Shown piece by piece: positions 14,495-22,904 of a stretch of 24,873 bases of DNA. The notes under the pieces were generated by a model that saw only the letters and a list, made by a program, of their open reading frames with translations, searched no databases and was not told the DNA's origin. Position numbers and translations under genes: made by a program. The DNA is from UBA1425 sp051881715 (GTDB lineage: Bacteria; Bacillota; Clostridia; Oscillospirales; Acutalibacteraceae), in NCBI GenBank assembly GCA_051881715.1, contig JBJEQK010000196.1:1-24873 (forward strand), read 5' to 3'. How positions within the stretch are numbered: position 1 is the first letter of the stretch; every line of letters starts with the position of its first letter.

Positions 14495-16195
14495 TCAGTA
14501 AATGCGCAGTAAAATTTTCAGCGCCACAACCAGCCGCTCCCAAAAAGTGCGGAATGTACTGATAGTCTTTGCCGCAATGTTTTGCAGGTGCGGCGTTTTT
14601 GCGCCGCATCCGGGCAGGGTGCCGCTGTGGTTGTCCGGCGCACTGTCCGTGCCGATGCACCCTTGCAGATAGGGAGAGAGCAAAGCGAGCGCCAGAGTTT
14701 CCACGCCGGTGCGCGCGCCGAATATTTGAGAAAATGTGCGTGCTGCGTCGGCGGCAATGGTGTCGGAACGACCCAGATTCGCCGCAATTTGATTGGCAAG
14801 CTTCAGGCAGGTCTCATCCCGCAGCGCCGCAGTTTCCCGGCGCAGAACGCATTGCAGGTACCCTAAAACGATCTGGGTTTCCGCACTGTCGAAGCCGTAG
14901 CACCGTCTGCCGTCCACCTTGCCGAAGACGATCTGGGCGATCACCTGCTGTACGTCGGTATAGCCGCTTTGCGGGATTTGTATGCCGTACTCTGCCGCCG
15001 CACGGCTGACGGAATTTTCACCGTAGAGCGGCGTTTGCAGATCGGCGAGGATGCCGTCGGTGATGGCCTTGACCGTGGGGTAAAACAGGTCGCCCTGTTT
15101 GAAGCCCAGCCCCTCGGCAGTCAGCGCTTGCTTGACGCGCTCGGCCTCCACCGTCAGGTATTTGTCCCGGATCCAGCCGGGGAAATCGGTCTGCATCCAT
15201 TGCAGCTCCGCATCCGTGTAGCCCCTGACGGCGGCGGACAGCGCCGCTGTGTCGATGGACTGCACGCTCTTTGTGCTGTAGCGAACGGCGTCCTCTGCGA
15301 GGGAAAACACCTTATACTGCGCCGGGTAGGCGGTCAGGGCAGCATTGACGAATTCCACGACCGTGTTGCCGCAGGCGCTGGTGTACTGCGCGGCGTCCGC
15401 CTCATGGGTGTGCCCGGAGAACACCAGCTTGATGCCCCAGTCGGCAAACAGCGAAGCGTAGGTGCGCGGGAAACGTACCATGTATTTGGGACCGGTCAGA
15501 AGCTGCAAAGGCTTGTGCTCCAAAAGGTTGTGGTGCATCAGCAGGATCGTGTAGCGCCCCTCCTGTTCGGCGAGAGATGCCTGCTGTTTGACCCAGCGCA
15601 GACGTGCGGCGTCCACACCGTCGGCAAGGTACATCCCCTCGTCGCAGCTGTCCAGCGCAATGAGCATATACCGCTCGCCCAGACGCGCCGCATAGGAACA
15701 GTTGCCCGTATCGCGGGAAACGGCTTCGTCATAGCCGAAGCGGGCATAGATTTCGGCAAACTTTTCGTGATTGGTCACACTCTTTTTGCCGTTGTCGTGG
15801 TTGCCGTTGATGACGTAGACGCTCTTTCCCGTGGCGTCCTCAAAGGCGGCCAATTTCTCGGCGAGGGCTTCGTGCTCCTCGGGCAGGTCGCGTCCGTAGG
15901 TCGCCAGATCGCCGGTGAGAAATACATACTGCACACCGTCATCCTCTGCGCATTGGCGCAGGAATGCGTCGATCACAAAGCCGCTCTCGTTGGCGGTCAC
16001 ATTGTCCGCACCGGCAAAGGAAATGTCGGGATACAGATCCACCAGCTTGGACTGCGTATCCGGCATGGGACGCACATAGTGCAGATCCGTTGCCACGGCA
16101 AAGCCCGGCGCCTGCGTTTCCGTCTGTGCGGCGGCGGGCAGAAGTGTGCCGACGATCAGCAAAAGGGAAAAGAAAAGGCAAAAGATCTTTTTCAA
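14495..16195 (-). CDS. Secreted calcineurin-like metallophosphoesterase
   Basis: The 566-residue protein has a cleavable signal peptide (hydrophobic 4-22, ending AAA). Its dinuclear metal site is complete: D37 and H39 (DLH), D96 (TGDL), N132-H133-D134 (GNHD), H221 (MHHN) and H262/H264 (GHTH). It should hydrolyse phosphoester bonds outside the cell; the substrate is unknown. Residues about 320-566 form a helical C-terminal region I do not recognise, ending in a short hydrophobic stretch (LVVALKILLRIY). The start is a TTG at 16193-16195, preceded by GGGGG at 8-nt spacing; no ATG near the signal peptide fits. The promoter at 16220-16249 has the same extended -10 as several neighbours. Confidence 0.9.
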   Translation of the reverse strand: MKKIFCLFFSLLLIVGTLLPAAAQTETQAPGFAVATDLHYVRPMPDTQSKLVDLYPDISFAGADNVTANESGFVIDAFLRQCAEDDGVQYVFLTGDLATYGRDLPEEHEALAEKLAAFEDATGKSVYVINGNHDNGKKSVTNHEKFAEIYARFGYDEAVSRDTGNCSYAARLGERYMLIALDSCDEGMYLADGVDAARLRWVKQQASLAEQEGRYTILLMHHNLLEHKPLQLLTGPKYMVRFPRTYASLFADWGIKLVFSGHTHEADAAQYTSACGNTVVEFVNAALTAYPAQYKVFSLAEDAVRYSTKSVQSIDTAALSAAVRGYTDAELQWMQTDFPGWIRDKYLTVEAERVKQALTAEGLGFKQGDLFYPTVKAITDGILADLQTPLYGENSVSRAAAEYGIQIPQSGYTDVQQVIAQIVFGKVDGRRCYGFDSAETQIVLGYLQCVLRRETAALRDETCLKLANQIAANLGRSDTIAADAARTFSQIFGARTGVETLALALLSPYLQGCIGTDSAPDNHSGTLPGCGAKTPHLQNIAAKTISTFRTFWERLVVALKILLRIY

Positions 16196-16219
16196 AATTC
16201 ACACCCCCAATTTTGCAAC

Positions 16220-16249
16220 AGTATACCATATTTCGGATGGTAAAGTCAA
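16220..16249 (-). promoter_or_regulatory. Sigma-A promoter of the metallophosphoesterase gene
   Basis: On the minus strand TTGACT (16249-16244), an 18-nt spacer and extended -10 TGG-TATACT (hexamer 16225-16220) are present, about 25 nt from the TTG start. Confidence 0.75.
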
Positions 16250-16256
16250 AAGAAAT

Positions 16257-16412
16257 AAGGCAACACCGCACAAATCGTGACGTGCGCCCTGCTCGATTCT
16301 TTTTCCGTCAGCCGGCAGAAAAAACTTGACTTGCGTCAGCAAGCCGACATTCTTTCTTGACAGTCTGTCTGTTTGCCGAAGCGGACACCGTTTTCACAGG
16401 CGGTGTTCTTTT
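16257..16412. mobile_element. Second, diverged copy of the MITE-like element
   Basis: AAGGCAACACCGCACAAAT at 16257-16275 repeats the left end of the element at 5407. Homology continues through CGCC-TGCT-GATTCTT-TTCCGTCAG and TTGCGTCAGCAAG. The right end is degenerate; GCGGTGTT near 16400-16407 may be what is left of the right inverted repeat, giving about 155 nt. It lies between the metallophosphoesterase promoter and the cas operon and holds no gene. Confidence 0.6.
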
Positions 16413-16414
16413 TT
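16384..16414 (+). terminator. Terminator-like hairpin upstream of the cas operon
   Basis: GACACCG (16384-16390) pairs with CGGTGTTC (16401-16408, one mismatch) around a 10-nt loop, followed by a run of T to 16415. No plus-strand gene precedes it, so it may shield cas3 from upstream transcription, or be the worn right end of the MITE-like element. Confidence 0.45.
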
Positions 16415-16571
16415 TGTAAAAAAACGGTTGTAGGGACTCTTATGGGACAGCAACGGTGGTATTCTTGTCATGCGGGCAAAAATTTTTTGCCGGTGTGTTG
16501 AAATTCCTTCACATATATGGTACTGTTTTCTTGACAGTATATCTCAAAATGCAAGATTGGCAGGGGATATT
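16413..16571 (+). promoter_or_regulatory. Upstream region of the cas operon, promoter not resolved
   Basis: About 160 nt without a gene. Two weak options exist: TTGAAA (16498-16503) with TACTGT (16521-16526) at 17 nt, or TTGACA (16531-16536) with no good -10. TTCTTGACAGT occurs at both 16354-16364 and 16528-16538. No clear operator is seen. Confidence 0.3.
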
Positions 16572-18941
16572 ATGACAGATTTGACATTTGTTGCACACAT
16601 CAACCCGAAAGGTGAGGAACAGTCGGTACAGACGCACTGCTTGGAAACGGCAGAGCTGGCCAAAGACTCTTTGGCGCCTGTCGGCTTGGGGAGGGCAGCG
16701 TATCTGGCGGGACTTTTGCACGACTGCGGAAAGATGCATCCGAACTTTTCCGACTACATCCGTGCCGCCTACGCGGGCAAGAACGTACGCCGCGGCTCGG
16801 TGATCCACTCGTTTGCGGGCGTTTCCTACGTGCTGGACAAACTGCACACGGCGGGCGATCTGCCGCGAACGCTGACGGCGGAGGTGATCGCGTATGCCAT
16901 CGGTGCGCACCATGGACTGTTTGATTTGAATAACAGTGACAACGTCAACGGCTTTACGCACCGCTTACAAACACAGCCGGAGTACGACCGCGTGGCAATC
17001 GAAAACTTCTTTCGGGACGTTGCCTCCGAGCAAACGGTCAAAGCCTGCTTCGACGAGGCGGCGGAAGAAATCGGCGCATTGCTAAAAAAGCTTCAGCCGA
17101 TGGTGCAGGACAGCAGTCAGCTGCATTTCTACTTCGGGATGCTCTGCCGATTGGTGACCTCCGCCGTGATGGATGCCGACCGCAGGAACACGGCGGTGTT
17201 TATGGGCGCATCTGTACCGAGAGCACCGCAGGCGGACAAGGTATTTTGGAGCGGTGTTCTCAAGCAGACGGAAGCGAAGCTGGACGCATTTGCACAGACG
17301 ACCCCGGTGCAAAAGGCACGCCGGGAGCTGTCGGATATTTGCAGGCAGTTCGCCGCACAAGCCGAGGGCGTCTATCGGCTCAACATCCCCACAGGCGGCG
17401 GCAAAACGCTGTCGGGACTGCGGTACGCCTTGGCGCACGCCGCACAATTTGGCAAAAAGCGCATCGTGTACACCGCACCGCTGATCAGCATTTTGGAGCA
17501 GAACGCCGAAGTGATTCAAAGCTTTACCGATCCCGCCATGGTTTTGGAGCATCACTCGGACGTTGTGGAAGCACAGGATGGGGAGGATGTCCTGCTCGAC
17601 CGCAGTGCTTTGGAGGAGACGTGGGATGCACCGATCGTGGTGACCACCCTTGTCCAGCTTTTGAACACACTGTTTTCGGGCAAGAGTGCAAGTGTGCGCC
17701 GACTACGCTCGCTGTGCGACAGCGTGATTATCCTGGACGAGGTGCAGTCGGTGCCGACAAAAATGCTGAGCCTTTTTAATTTGGCCGTGAACTTCCTCTC
17801 GGCGGTTTGCCGCTGTACCGTCCTGCTCTGTTCGGCGACACAGCCTGCGCTCGAAACACTGCCGTGCGCACTGCGCTTGACCGGCTCGATGATTTCGGAC
17901 GCGCAGTACAGGCACTACTACGATGTGTTCAAGCGCAACACCATTCTCGATGCGGGCAGTCGGCAGCTCGAGGAGATTCCCGCATTTCTGGAGGAAGTGA
18001 TTCGGGAGCACGATTCCGTGCTGGTCGTCTGCAACAAAAAGGACGAGGCGGCGTTTTTGTACCAAGCGGCGGCGCAGTTCGCCGAAAACTGCTATCACCT
18101 GTCTGCGGGAATGTGCATGGCGCACCGAAAGGACGTACTGCGCCGGGTGTACTCGTCGCTCGCTGAGGGGCGCAAAACCGTCTGCGTGGCCACGCAGGTC
18201 ATTGAAGCGGGCGTGGACATTTCGTTCGGCGCCGTTGTGCGGCTGTCGGCGGGCATGGACAGCATCGTGCAGGCCGCCGGTCGATGCAACCGAAACGGCG
18301 AAACGGACGGCGCACCGCCGGTGTATATCGTGCGCTGTTCGGATGAGGATCTGAAACAGCTGCCGGATATAGACAAAGGCAAGCAGGCGACAGGGGAGCT
18401 TCTGTATGCGTATGCACAGGATGCCGCGCAGTTCGACAGGGACTTGTCCTCGCCGAAAGCGGTTGCCCATTATTACAAATGCCTCTACCGCACATTTGCC
18501 GACAATCATTTCGACTTCCCCGTGAAAGATTCGCCGTCTTTGCTGTCGCTGATGTCGGACAACATAAAATACTACACCGACAAAACCGGCGGGGGATATA
18601 TCCTGCGCACTGCAATGAAAACGGCGGGGAAGCTGTTCTCGGTATTCGACGAGGACACCACCGCTGTGCTGGTGCCCTATGGGGACGGCGCACGGGAAAT
18701 AGAGGAACTCATGGAGCTGTATGCGCAAAAGGACTACGATGCTCTGCGGCGGCAGATTCGTCTGGTCAAGGCGTACAGCGTGACCGTCTATCCGTTTGCG
18801 ATGAAGAAGCTGCTGGAACAGAACGCTGTTCACACCGTGTGCGAGGGTACGTTTTGGGTACTCGACCCGGACTTTTACAGCGAGGAAACCGGGATTATCT
18901 ATACAAAGGAGGAGAATTCATGCAGTATCCTAATATTGTAG
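16572..18941 (+). CDS. cas3: CRISPR-associated nuclease/helicase Cas3 (type I-C)
   Basis: The 789-residue protein is recruited by the target-bound Cascade and unwinds and cuts the displaced DNA. The N-terminal HD nuclease domain shows H50-D51 (LLHDCGK) and H113-H114 (GAHHG). The SF2 helicase follows, with Walker A PTGGGKT (K277), DEVQ (388-391, in place of the usual DEAH/DExH), SAT (420-422), EAGVDISFG and QAAGRCNRNG near 545-575. Order HD-then-helicase is normal. ATG at 16572 was chosen for AGGGG at 5-nt spacing and the family-like start; an in-frame ATG 34 codons upstream adds unrelated residues. It is the first gene of the cas operon, and its 3' end overlaps cas5c by 22 nt. Confidence 0.96.
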   Translation: MTDLTFVAHINPKGEEQSVQTHCLETAELAKDSLAPVGLGRAAYLAGLLHDCGKMHPNFSDYIRAAYAGKNVRRGSVIHSFAGVSYVLDKLHTAGDLPRTLTAEVIAYAIGAHHGLFDLNNSDNVNGFTHRLQTQPEYDRVAIENFFRDVASEQTVKACFDEAAEEIGALLKKLQPMVQDSSQLHFYFGMLCRLVTSAVMDADRRNTAVFMGASVPRAPQADKVFWSGVLKQTEAKLDAFAQTTPVQKARRELSDICRQFAAQAEGVYRLNIPTGGGKTLSGLRYALAHAAQFGKKRIVYTAPLISILEQNAEVIQSFTDPAMVLEHHSDVVEAQDGEDVLLDRSALEETWDAPIVVTTLVQLLNTLFSGKSASVRRLRSLCDSVIILDEVQSVPTKMLSLFNLAVNFLSAVCRCTVLLCSATQPALETLPCALRLTGSMISDAQYRHYYDVFKRNTILDAGSRQLEEIPAFLEEVIREHDSVLVVCNKKDEAAFLYQAAAQFAENCYHLSAGMCMAHRKDVLRRVYSSLAEGRKTVCVATQVIEAGVDISFGAVVRLSAGMDSIVQAAGRCNRNGETDGAPPVYIVRCSDEDLKQLPDIDKGKQATGELLYAYAQDAAQFDRDLSSPKAVAHYYKCLYRTFADNHFDFPVKDSPSLLSLMSDNIKYYTDKTGGGYILRTAMKTAGKLFSVFDEDTTAVLVPYGDGAREIEELMELYAQKDYDALRRQIRLVKAYSVTVYPFAMKKLLEQNAVHTVCEGTFWVLDPDFYSEETGIIYTKEENSCSILIL

Positions 18942-19645
18942 AATTTGAAGTCACAGGCGACTATGCACTTTTCACCGACCCGATCACCCGGGTCGGCGGG
19001 GAAAAGTGTACCTATCAGGTGCCGACCTATGAGGCGCTCAAGGGAATCCTGTCGTCCGTGTACTGGAAGCCAACATTTATATGGTACATTGACCGGGTTC
19101 GGGTGATGAATCCCATCCAAACCGAGGTCAAGGGCGTGCGCCCGATCAAGTACAACGGCGGCAATGATTTGGCGTACTACACCTATCTCAAGGACTGCCG
19201 CTATCAGGTGCAGGCGCATTTTGAATGGAACGAAAACCGTCCCGAGCTTGCCGCCGACCGCAACGAGAACAAGCACCACGAGATCGCCAAACGCATGATC
19301 CGAAAGGGCGGACGCAGGGACATCTTTCTCGGCACACGGGAGTGTCAGGGCTATGTGGAGCCGTGCGTGTTCGGCGAGGGCAAAGGGTACTACGACGACC
19401 TGCCGCACCTGCACTTCGGCTTGAGCGTACATGGCATCACCTACGCCGATGAAGCCTATTCCGAGGAAACCAAGGGCAAAATGACGGTCAATCTCTGGTA
19501 TCCCGAAATGGAAAACGGCGTGATCGTGTTCCCGAAGCCGCAGGATTGTCCGCACCACAAAACACTGCACGAAATGCAGGTAAAGCCCTTCGGCACGCAG
19601 GTGGAGAACTTTTCCGGCTTGCGGGAATTTGGGGAGGTGACGTAA
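18920..19645 (+). CDS. cas5: Cas5c (Cas5d), pre-crRNA endoribonuclease and Cascade subunit
   Basis: In type I-C systems, which lack Cas6, Cas5c cuts the repeat RNA and caps the 5' handle of the crRNA. The 241-residue protein shows the RAMP-type N-terminus (VEFEVTGDYALFTDP, YEALKGILSSVYWKP) and K118-H119-H120 in NENKHHEIAKR, matching the Lys/His pair needed for cleavage in Bacillus halodurans Cas5d. ATG at 18920 has a strong AAAGGAGG at 18905-18912 and starts inside the cas3 3' end. A longer frame upstream is only the shadow of cas3. The stop overlaps the cas8c start by one base (TAATG). Confidence 0.95.
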   Translation: MQYPNIVEFEVTGDYALFTDPITRVGGEKCTYQVPTYEALKGILSSVYWKPTFIWYIDRVRVMNPIQTEVKGVRPIKYNGGNDLAYYTYLKDCRYQVQAHFEWNENRPELAADRNENKHHEIAKRMIRKGGRRDIFLGTRECQGYVEPCVFGEGKGYYDDLPHLHFGLSVHGITYADEAYSEETKGKMTVNLWYPEMENGVIVFPKPQDCPHHKTLHEMQVKPFGTQVENFSGLREFGEVT

Positions 19646-21405
19646 TGGGACTGTTTCAACGCGCGCTCGAAACATACGACGCCATGGCGCATTTGGTCGG
19701 CGTGGAGCAGGAGGGCAAGGAAACCCTCGCCCCGGTCGGGCACATCATGGCGAATGCCACGGTGATGATCACCATCGACAGGGACGGTGTGTTTCTTTCC
19801 GCCCAATCCGTGGAGCAAAAGATACCGATTCCTGTGACAGAAGACTCTGCCGGCAGAACCTCTGGGCCTGCGGCACACTGTTTGTGTGATTATTTCAGTT
19901 ATACCGGAACAGATGTCGAGAAAAAGCATTCGCTGTATTTGGAACAGCTCCAGAAATGGGTGGATTCCCCCTACACGCACCCAAAGGTGGAGGCGGTACT
20001 GCGCTATGCGCAAAAGGGAACAGTGCGTCAAGATCTGGAAACAGCGGGGCTGAAAGTCGAGGGAAAGGATATGATCTGCTGGTCGGTCATCGGCATCGGC
20101 GATGCGGACGGTCCCGTTTGGACGGACAGAACCGTCCAGAAGCGGTACAGGGACTTTTATCTTTCCGAAATCACCGAACGGGAACGGGTGCTGTGCATGG
20201 TGACGGGGAAAGAAAACGTTCCCGCCACACAGCACTTGGGAGGTGTGGTTTCTTTACATGGAAAGGCAAAAATAATTTCTGCCAACGATGATAAGAACTT
20301 TACCTACAGGGGACGATTCCTCAACGATGCGGAAAGTTTGACCGTCGGCTACGAAGCTTCGCAAAAAGCACACAATGCCTTGAAATGGCTGGTGGCAACC
20401 CAGGGTGTCCGACAGGGCGGACGGACATTCCTTTGCTGGAACCCGAAAGGCAAACAGGTTTGGGATCCGTTTGCGGTGCTGTGCAATGCGGAAAGCAAGC
20501 CTGCCGACTTGGAGGATTATCGGAAGAAACTGTTTGAGACTTTGACGAAGTGCCGTCAGGCGATCCCCGAACAGGAGGCGGTCATACTCTGCGCATTCGA
20601 TGCCGCAACCACCGGGCGGCTATCCGTGGACTACTACAGTGAATTTTCGTCCAAGGATTTCTTTGACCGGCTGGAACACTGGGACACCACCTGTGTTTGG
20701 TATGACGGCTTTGGCAATGTCGGCGCACCGTCCCTGAAACGCATCGTTTTGAACGCATTCGGCTTGCCCCGGGGTGCCAAAGGTCCTGAGCTGGACGACA
20801 GGGTATTCGCCCAGCAAATGCAGAGACTTGTCCTTTGCCGGGTAGAGAAGAAAGCGTTCCCCATGGACGTGATGCGTGCCATCGTGCAAAAAGCAGGCAA
20901 TCTGCAAATCTATACCGCAGGTGCGAGTCGCAATACTTTGCTGACCACCGCCTGTGCAGTCGTAAAAAAATATCGGTTTGACCGATTCAAGGAGGAATGG
21001 AGTTTGGCACTGGAAAAAGACAACCAAGACAGAAGCTATCAGTTCGGCCGACTGCTTGCCGTGCTGGACAAGGCAGAGGGAGATGTGCTGCGCAAACGGG
21101 GAGAGGACAGGGAAACCAACGCACTGCGTATGCAGTCTGTGTTTGTCCGCCGTCCCGCTTACGCCGCCAAGGTTATTCACGACCAAGTGAAAACGGCGTA
21201 CTATCCCCGCATGACGGCGGGTACGAGGGCATTCTATGAGCAGTTGATCGGGGAGATCTACGAGAAGATCTCCGACTGCTGTACCACGGAGGACCTCAAC
21301 GCACCGCTTAAGGAGACGTATCTGCTGGGCTACTATTTACAGCGCAATGCCCTTTACAAGAAAAATGAAAATACAGAAAATACGGAGGAATCTGAAAATG
21401 TCTAA
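19645..21405 (+). CDS. cas8c: Cas8c (Csd1), large subunit of type I-C Cascade
   Basis: The 586-residue protein is the large subunit, expected to recognise the PAM and hold the target strand. Family features are CMVTGKENVP at about 184-193, a stretch with SANDDKNFTYRGRF near 212-225, and HNALKWL after it. Position between cas5c and cas7c fixes the assignment. ATG at 19645 overlaps the cas5c stop (TAATG) and follows GGGGAGG. The last 133 residues very likely also serve as Cas11c through an internal start. The C-terminus is polar (ENTENTEESENV) and overlaps the cas7c start by 8 nt. Confidence 0.93.
   Translation: MGLFQRALETYDAMAHLVGVEQEGKETLAPVGHIMANATVMITIDRDGVFLSAQSVEQKIPIPVTEDSAGRTSGPAAHCLCDYFSYTGTDVEKKHSLYLEQLQKWVDSPYTHPKVEAVLRYAQKGTVRQDLETAGLKVEGKDMICWSVIGIGDADGPVWTDRTVQKRYRDFYLSEITERERVLCMVTGKENVPATQHLGGVVSLHGKAKIISANDDKNFTYRGRFLNDAESLTVGYEASQKAHNALKWLVATQGVRQGGRTFLCWNPKGKQVWDPFAVLCNAESKPADLEDYRKKLFETLTKCRQAIPEQEAVILCAFDAATTGRLSVDYYSEFSSKDFFDRLEHWDTTCVWYDGFGNVGAPSLKRIVLNAFGLPRGAKGPELDDRVFAQQMQRLVLCRVEKKAFPMDVMRAIVQKAGNLQIYTAGASRNTLLTTACAVVKKYRFDRFKEEWSLALEKDNQDRSYQFGRLLAVLDKAEGDVLRKRGEDRETNALRMQSVFVRRPAYAAKVIHDQVKTAYYPRMTAGTRAFYEQLIGEIYEKISDCCTTEDLNAPLKETYLLGYYLQRNALYKKNENTENTEESENV
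21004..21405 (+). CDS. cas11c: Cas11c small subunit from an internal start in cas8c (proposed)
   Basis: A perfect Shine-Dalgarno AAGGAGG (20989-20995) lies 8 nt before an in-frame TTG at 21004-21006, codon 454 of cas8c. Translation there gives 133 helix-rich residues ending at the cas8c stop. Internal translation of cas8c to make the small subunit is established for Desulfovibrio vulgaris type I-C Cascade and this is close to its size. Nothing else in the operon encodes a small subunit. Expression is inferred, not shown; the ATG at 20997 is out of frame and too close to the Shine-Dalgarno. Confidence 0.65.
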   Translation: MALEKDNQDRSYQFGRLLAVLDKAEGDVLRKRGEDRETNALRMQSVFVRRPAYAAKVIHDQVKTAYYPRMTAGTRAFYEQLIGEIYEKISDCCTTEDLNAPLKETYLLGYYLQRNALYKKNENTENTEESENV

Positions 21406-22240
21406 GTTTGAAAACAAAGTCGATTTTGTCCTGTTCGTGTCCGTTACCAACGCCAACTCCAACGGCGACCCGCTGAACGGCAACCGTCCCCGCACCGACT
21501 ACAACGGCTTCGGCGAAATTTCCGATGTCTGCATCAAGCGCAAGATCCGCAACCGTATGCAGGATAAGGGCGAGCGCATTTTTGTCCAGTCCGACGACCG
21601 TGCGGATGACGGCGCCATCAGCCTCAAAGACAGAGCGGACGGTCTCAAGGGCATCAAGGATCCCGAAGCGTTCGCAAAACAGGCGTGTGAACAGTGGGCG
21701 GATGTGCGTACATTCGGTCAGGTATTTGCCTTTAAGGGCTTCGGCTGTCAGTCTGTGGGTGTGCGTGGACCCGTTTCGATCCATCAGGGTGTGAGCTTGG
21801 ATCCTGTGGATATCAACTCCATGCAGATCACCAAGAGCGTTAGCGGTGAGCGCAAAAACATTCAGGATCGCGGCAGTGACACCATGGGCATGAAGCACTT
21901 TGTGCGCTTCGGTCTGTACGAAGTCAAAGGTTCGATCAACGTCCAGCTTGCCGAAAAGACCGGCTTTACCGCCGAGGATGCGGATTTGCTGAAGGAGTGC
22001 CTGCGCACGCTGTTTGTCAATGATGCTTCTGCCGCACGCCCGGAGGGCTCCATGGAAGTGGTACGCCTCTACTGGTGGCAGCACAACTGCAAGGAGGGAC
22101 AGTATTCCTCGGCCAAGGTGCACCGTTCTGTTCATGCGACGCTTAAGGACGGCGTAGCTGTACCGACGTGCGCAGACGACTACGAAATCACGGCAGATGT
22201 TCTGGAAGGTCTTGCGCCGGAAGTGATCTGCGGTGTATAA
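21398..22240 (+). CDS. cas7: Cas7c (Csd2), backbone subunit of type I-C Cascade
   Basis: The 280-residue RAMP protein polymerises along the crRNA spacer. The N-terminus has the family signature VDFVLFVSVTNANSNGDPLN followed by GNRPRTD (residues about 7-35), and the TITKSVSGE-like stretch reads QITKSVSGERKN. ATG at 21398 follows GGAGG at 21384-21388 (9 nt) and overlaps the cas8c stop by 8 nt; upstream in-frame starts lie inside cas8c. Length is normal for the family. Its 3' end overlaps cas4 by 8 nt. Confidence 0.95.
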   Translation: MSKFENKVDFVLFVSVTNANSNGDPLNGNRPRTDYNGFGEISDVCIKRKIRNRMQDKGERIFVQSDDRADDGAISLKDRADGLKGIKDPEAFAKQACEQWADVRTFGQVFAFKGFGCQSVGVRGPVSIHQGVSLDPVDINSMQITKSVSGERKNIQDRGSDTMGMKHFVRFGLYEVKGSINVQLAEKTGFTAEDADLLKECLRTLFVNDASAARPEGSMEVVRLYWWQHNCKEGQYSSAKVHRSVHATLKDGVAVPTCADDYEITADVLEGLAPEVICGV

Positions 22241-22904
22241 CGAGGAGGATTACCTCCAACTTTCCGGCATACAGCATTTCTGCTTTTGTCGTCGGCAGTG
22301 GGCACTGATCCATCTGGAACAGCAATGGGAAGAAAATGTGCTCACTGCCCACGGCAGACACATCCATGAGCGGGTGCACGATGAGGGTACACATGACCTG
22401 CGCGGCGGCATATGGACGATGCGGGGACTGCAAGTCCATTCGGTAAGGCTCGGTCTGTCCGGGACGTGCGATGCAGTGGAGTTTATCCCGTCCGAACAGG
22501 GGATCACCCTCTTTGAGCGCCCCGGAAAATGGCTTGTCCGCCCGGTCGAGTACAAGAACGGCACGGTGAAAGTCAACGACTGTGACCGTCTGCAGGTGAC
22601 GGCGCAGGCTATGTGTTTGGAAGAGATGTTTTGCTGTGACATCCCCGAAGCACACATCTTTTACCACCGCAGCCGACGCCGGGAAAAGTTCCCGATCACA
22701 GCCGATCTGCGGCAATCGGTGATCGCCATGACGCAGGAGATGCACCGCTGCTTTCAAGCCGGTCATACGCCGTCCGTCAAGCCGACTGAGAAGTGCAAAA
22801 GCTGTTCACTGCAAAACCTCTGTCTGCCGCAGATGCTCAAAGCCCGCAGCAAGCAAAAGGTCGCCGACTATTTGGCGGCGGCCTTGAAGGAGGATCCCTC
22901 TTGA
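22233..22904 (+). CDS. cas4: Cas4 exonuclease of spacer acquisition
   Basis: Cas4 trims pre-spacers and selects them for a correct PAM together with Cas1-Cas2. The 223-residue protein has the 4Fe-4S cysteines C19 (FCRRQW) and C188, C191 and C197 (C-K-S-C-x5-C), and the RecB-type core with VEYKNG near residue 107. C17 is an extra cysteine close to the cluster. The start is a GTG at 22233-22235, preceded by GGAAGTGA; it gives the family-like beginning YNEEDYLQLSGIQHF. It overlaps cas7c by 8 nt and cas1 by 4 nt (TTGA). Confidence 0.95.
   Translation: MYNEEDYLQLSGIQHFCFCRRQWALIHLEQQWEENVLTAHGRHIHERVHDEGTHDLRGGIWTMRGLQVHSVRLGLSGTCDAVEFIPSEQGITLFERPGKWLVRPVEYKNGTVKVNDCDRLQVTAQAMCLEEMFCCDIPEAHIFYHRSRRREKFPITADLRQSVIAMTQEMHRCFQAGHTPSVKPTEKCKSCSLQNLCLPQMLKARSKQKVADYLAAALKEDPS

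Noticed and set aside
16354..16538. Repeated TTCTTGACAGT at 16354-16364 and 16528-16538 as a paired operator
   Set aside because: Eleven bases in AT/GC-mixed sequence, no symmetry, and only one copy lies near the cas start; likely chance or MITE debris.
16470..16571. Longer cas3 start at 16470
   Set aside because: The extra 34 residues have no family likeness and no Shine-Dalgarno, and they overlap the candidate promoter region.
18479..18919. Long N-terminal extension of cas5c
   Set aside because: It is a shadow frame inside cas3; the ATG at 18920 has a strong Shine-Dalgarno and gives the normal Cas5c length.
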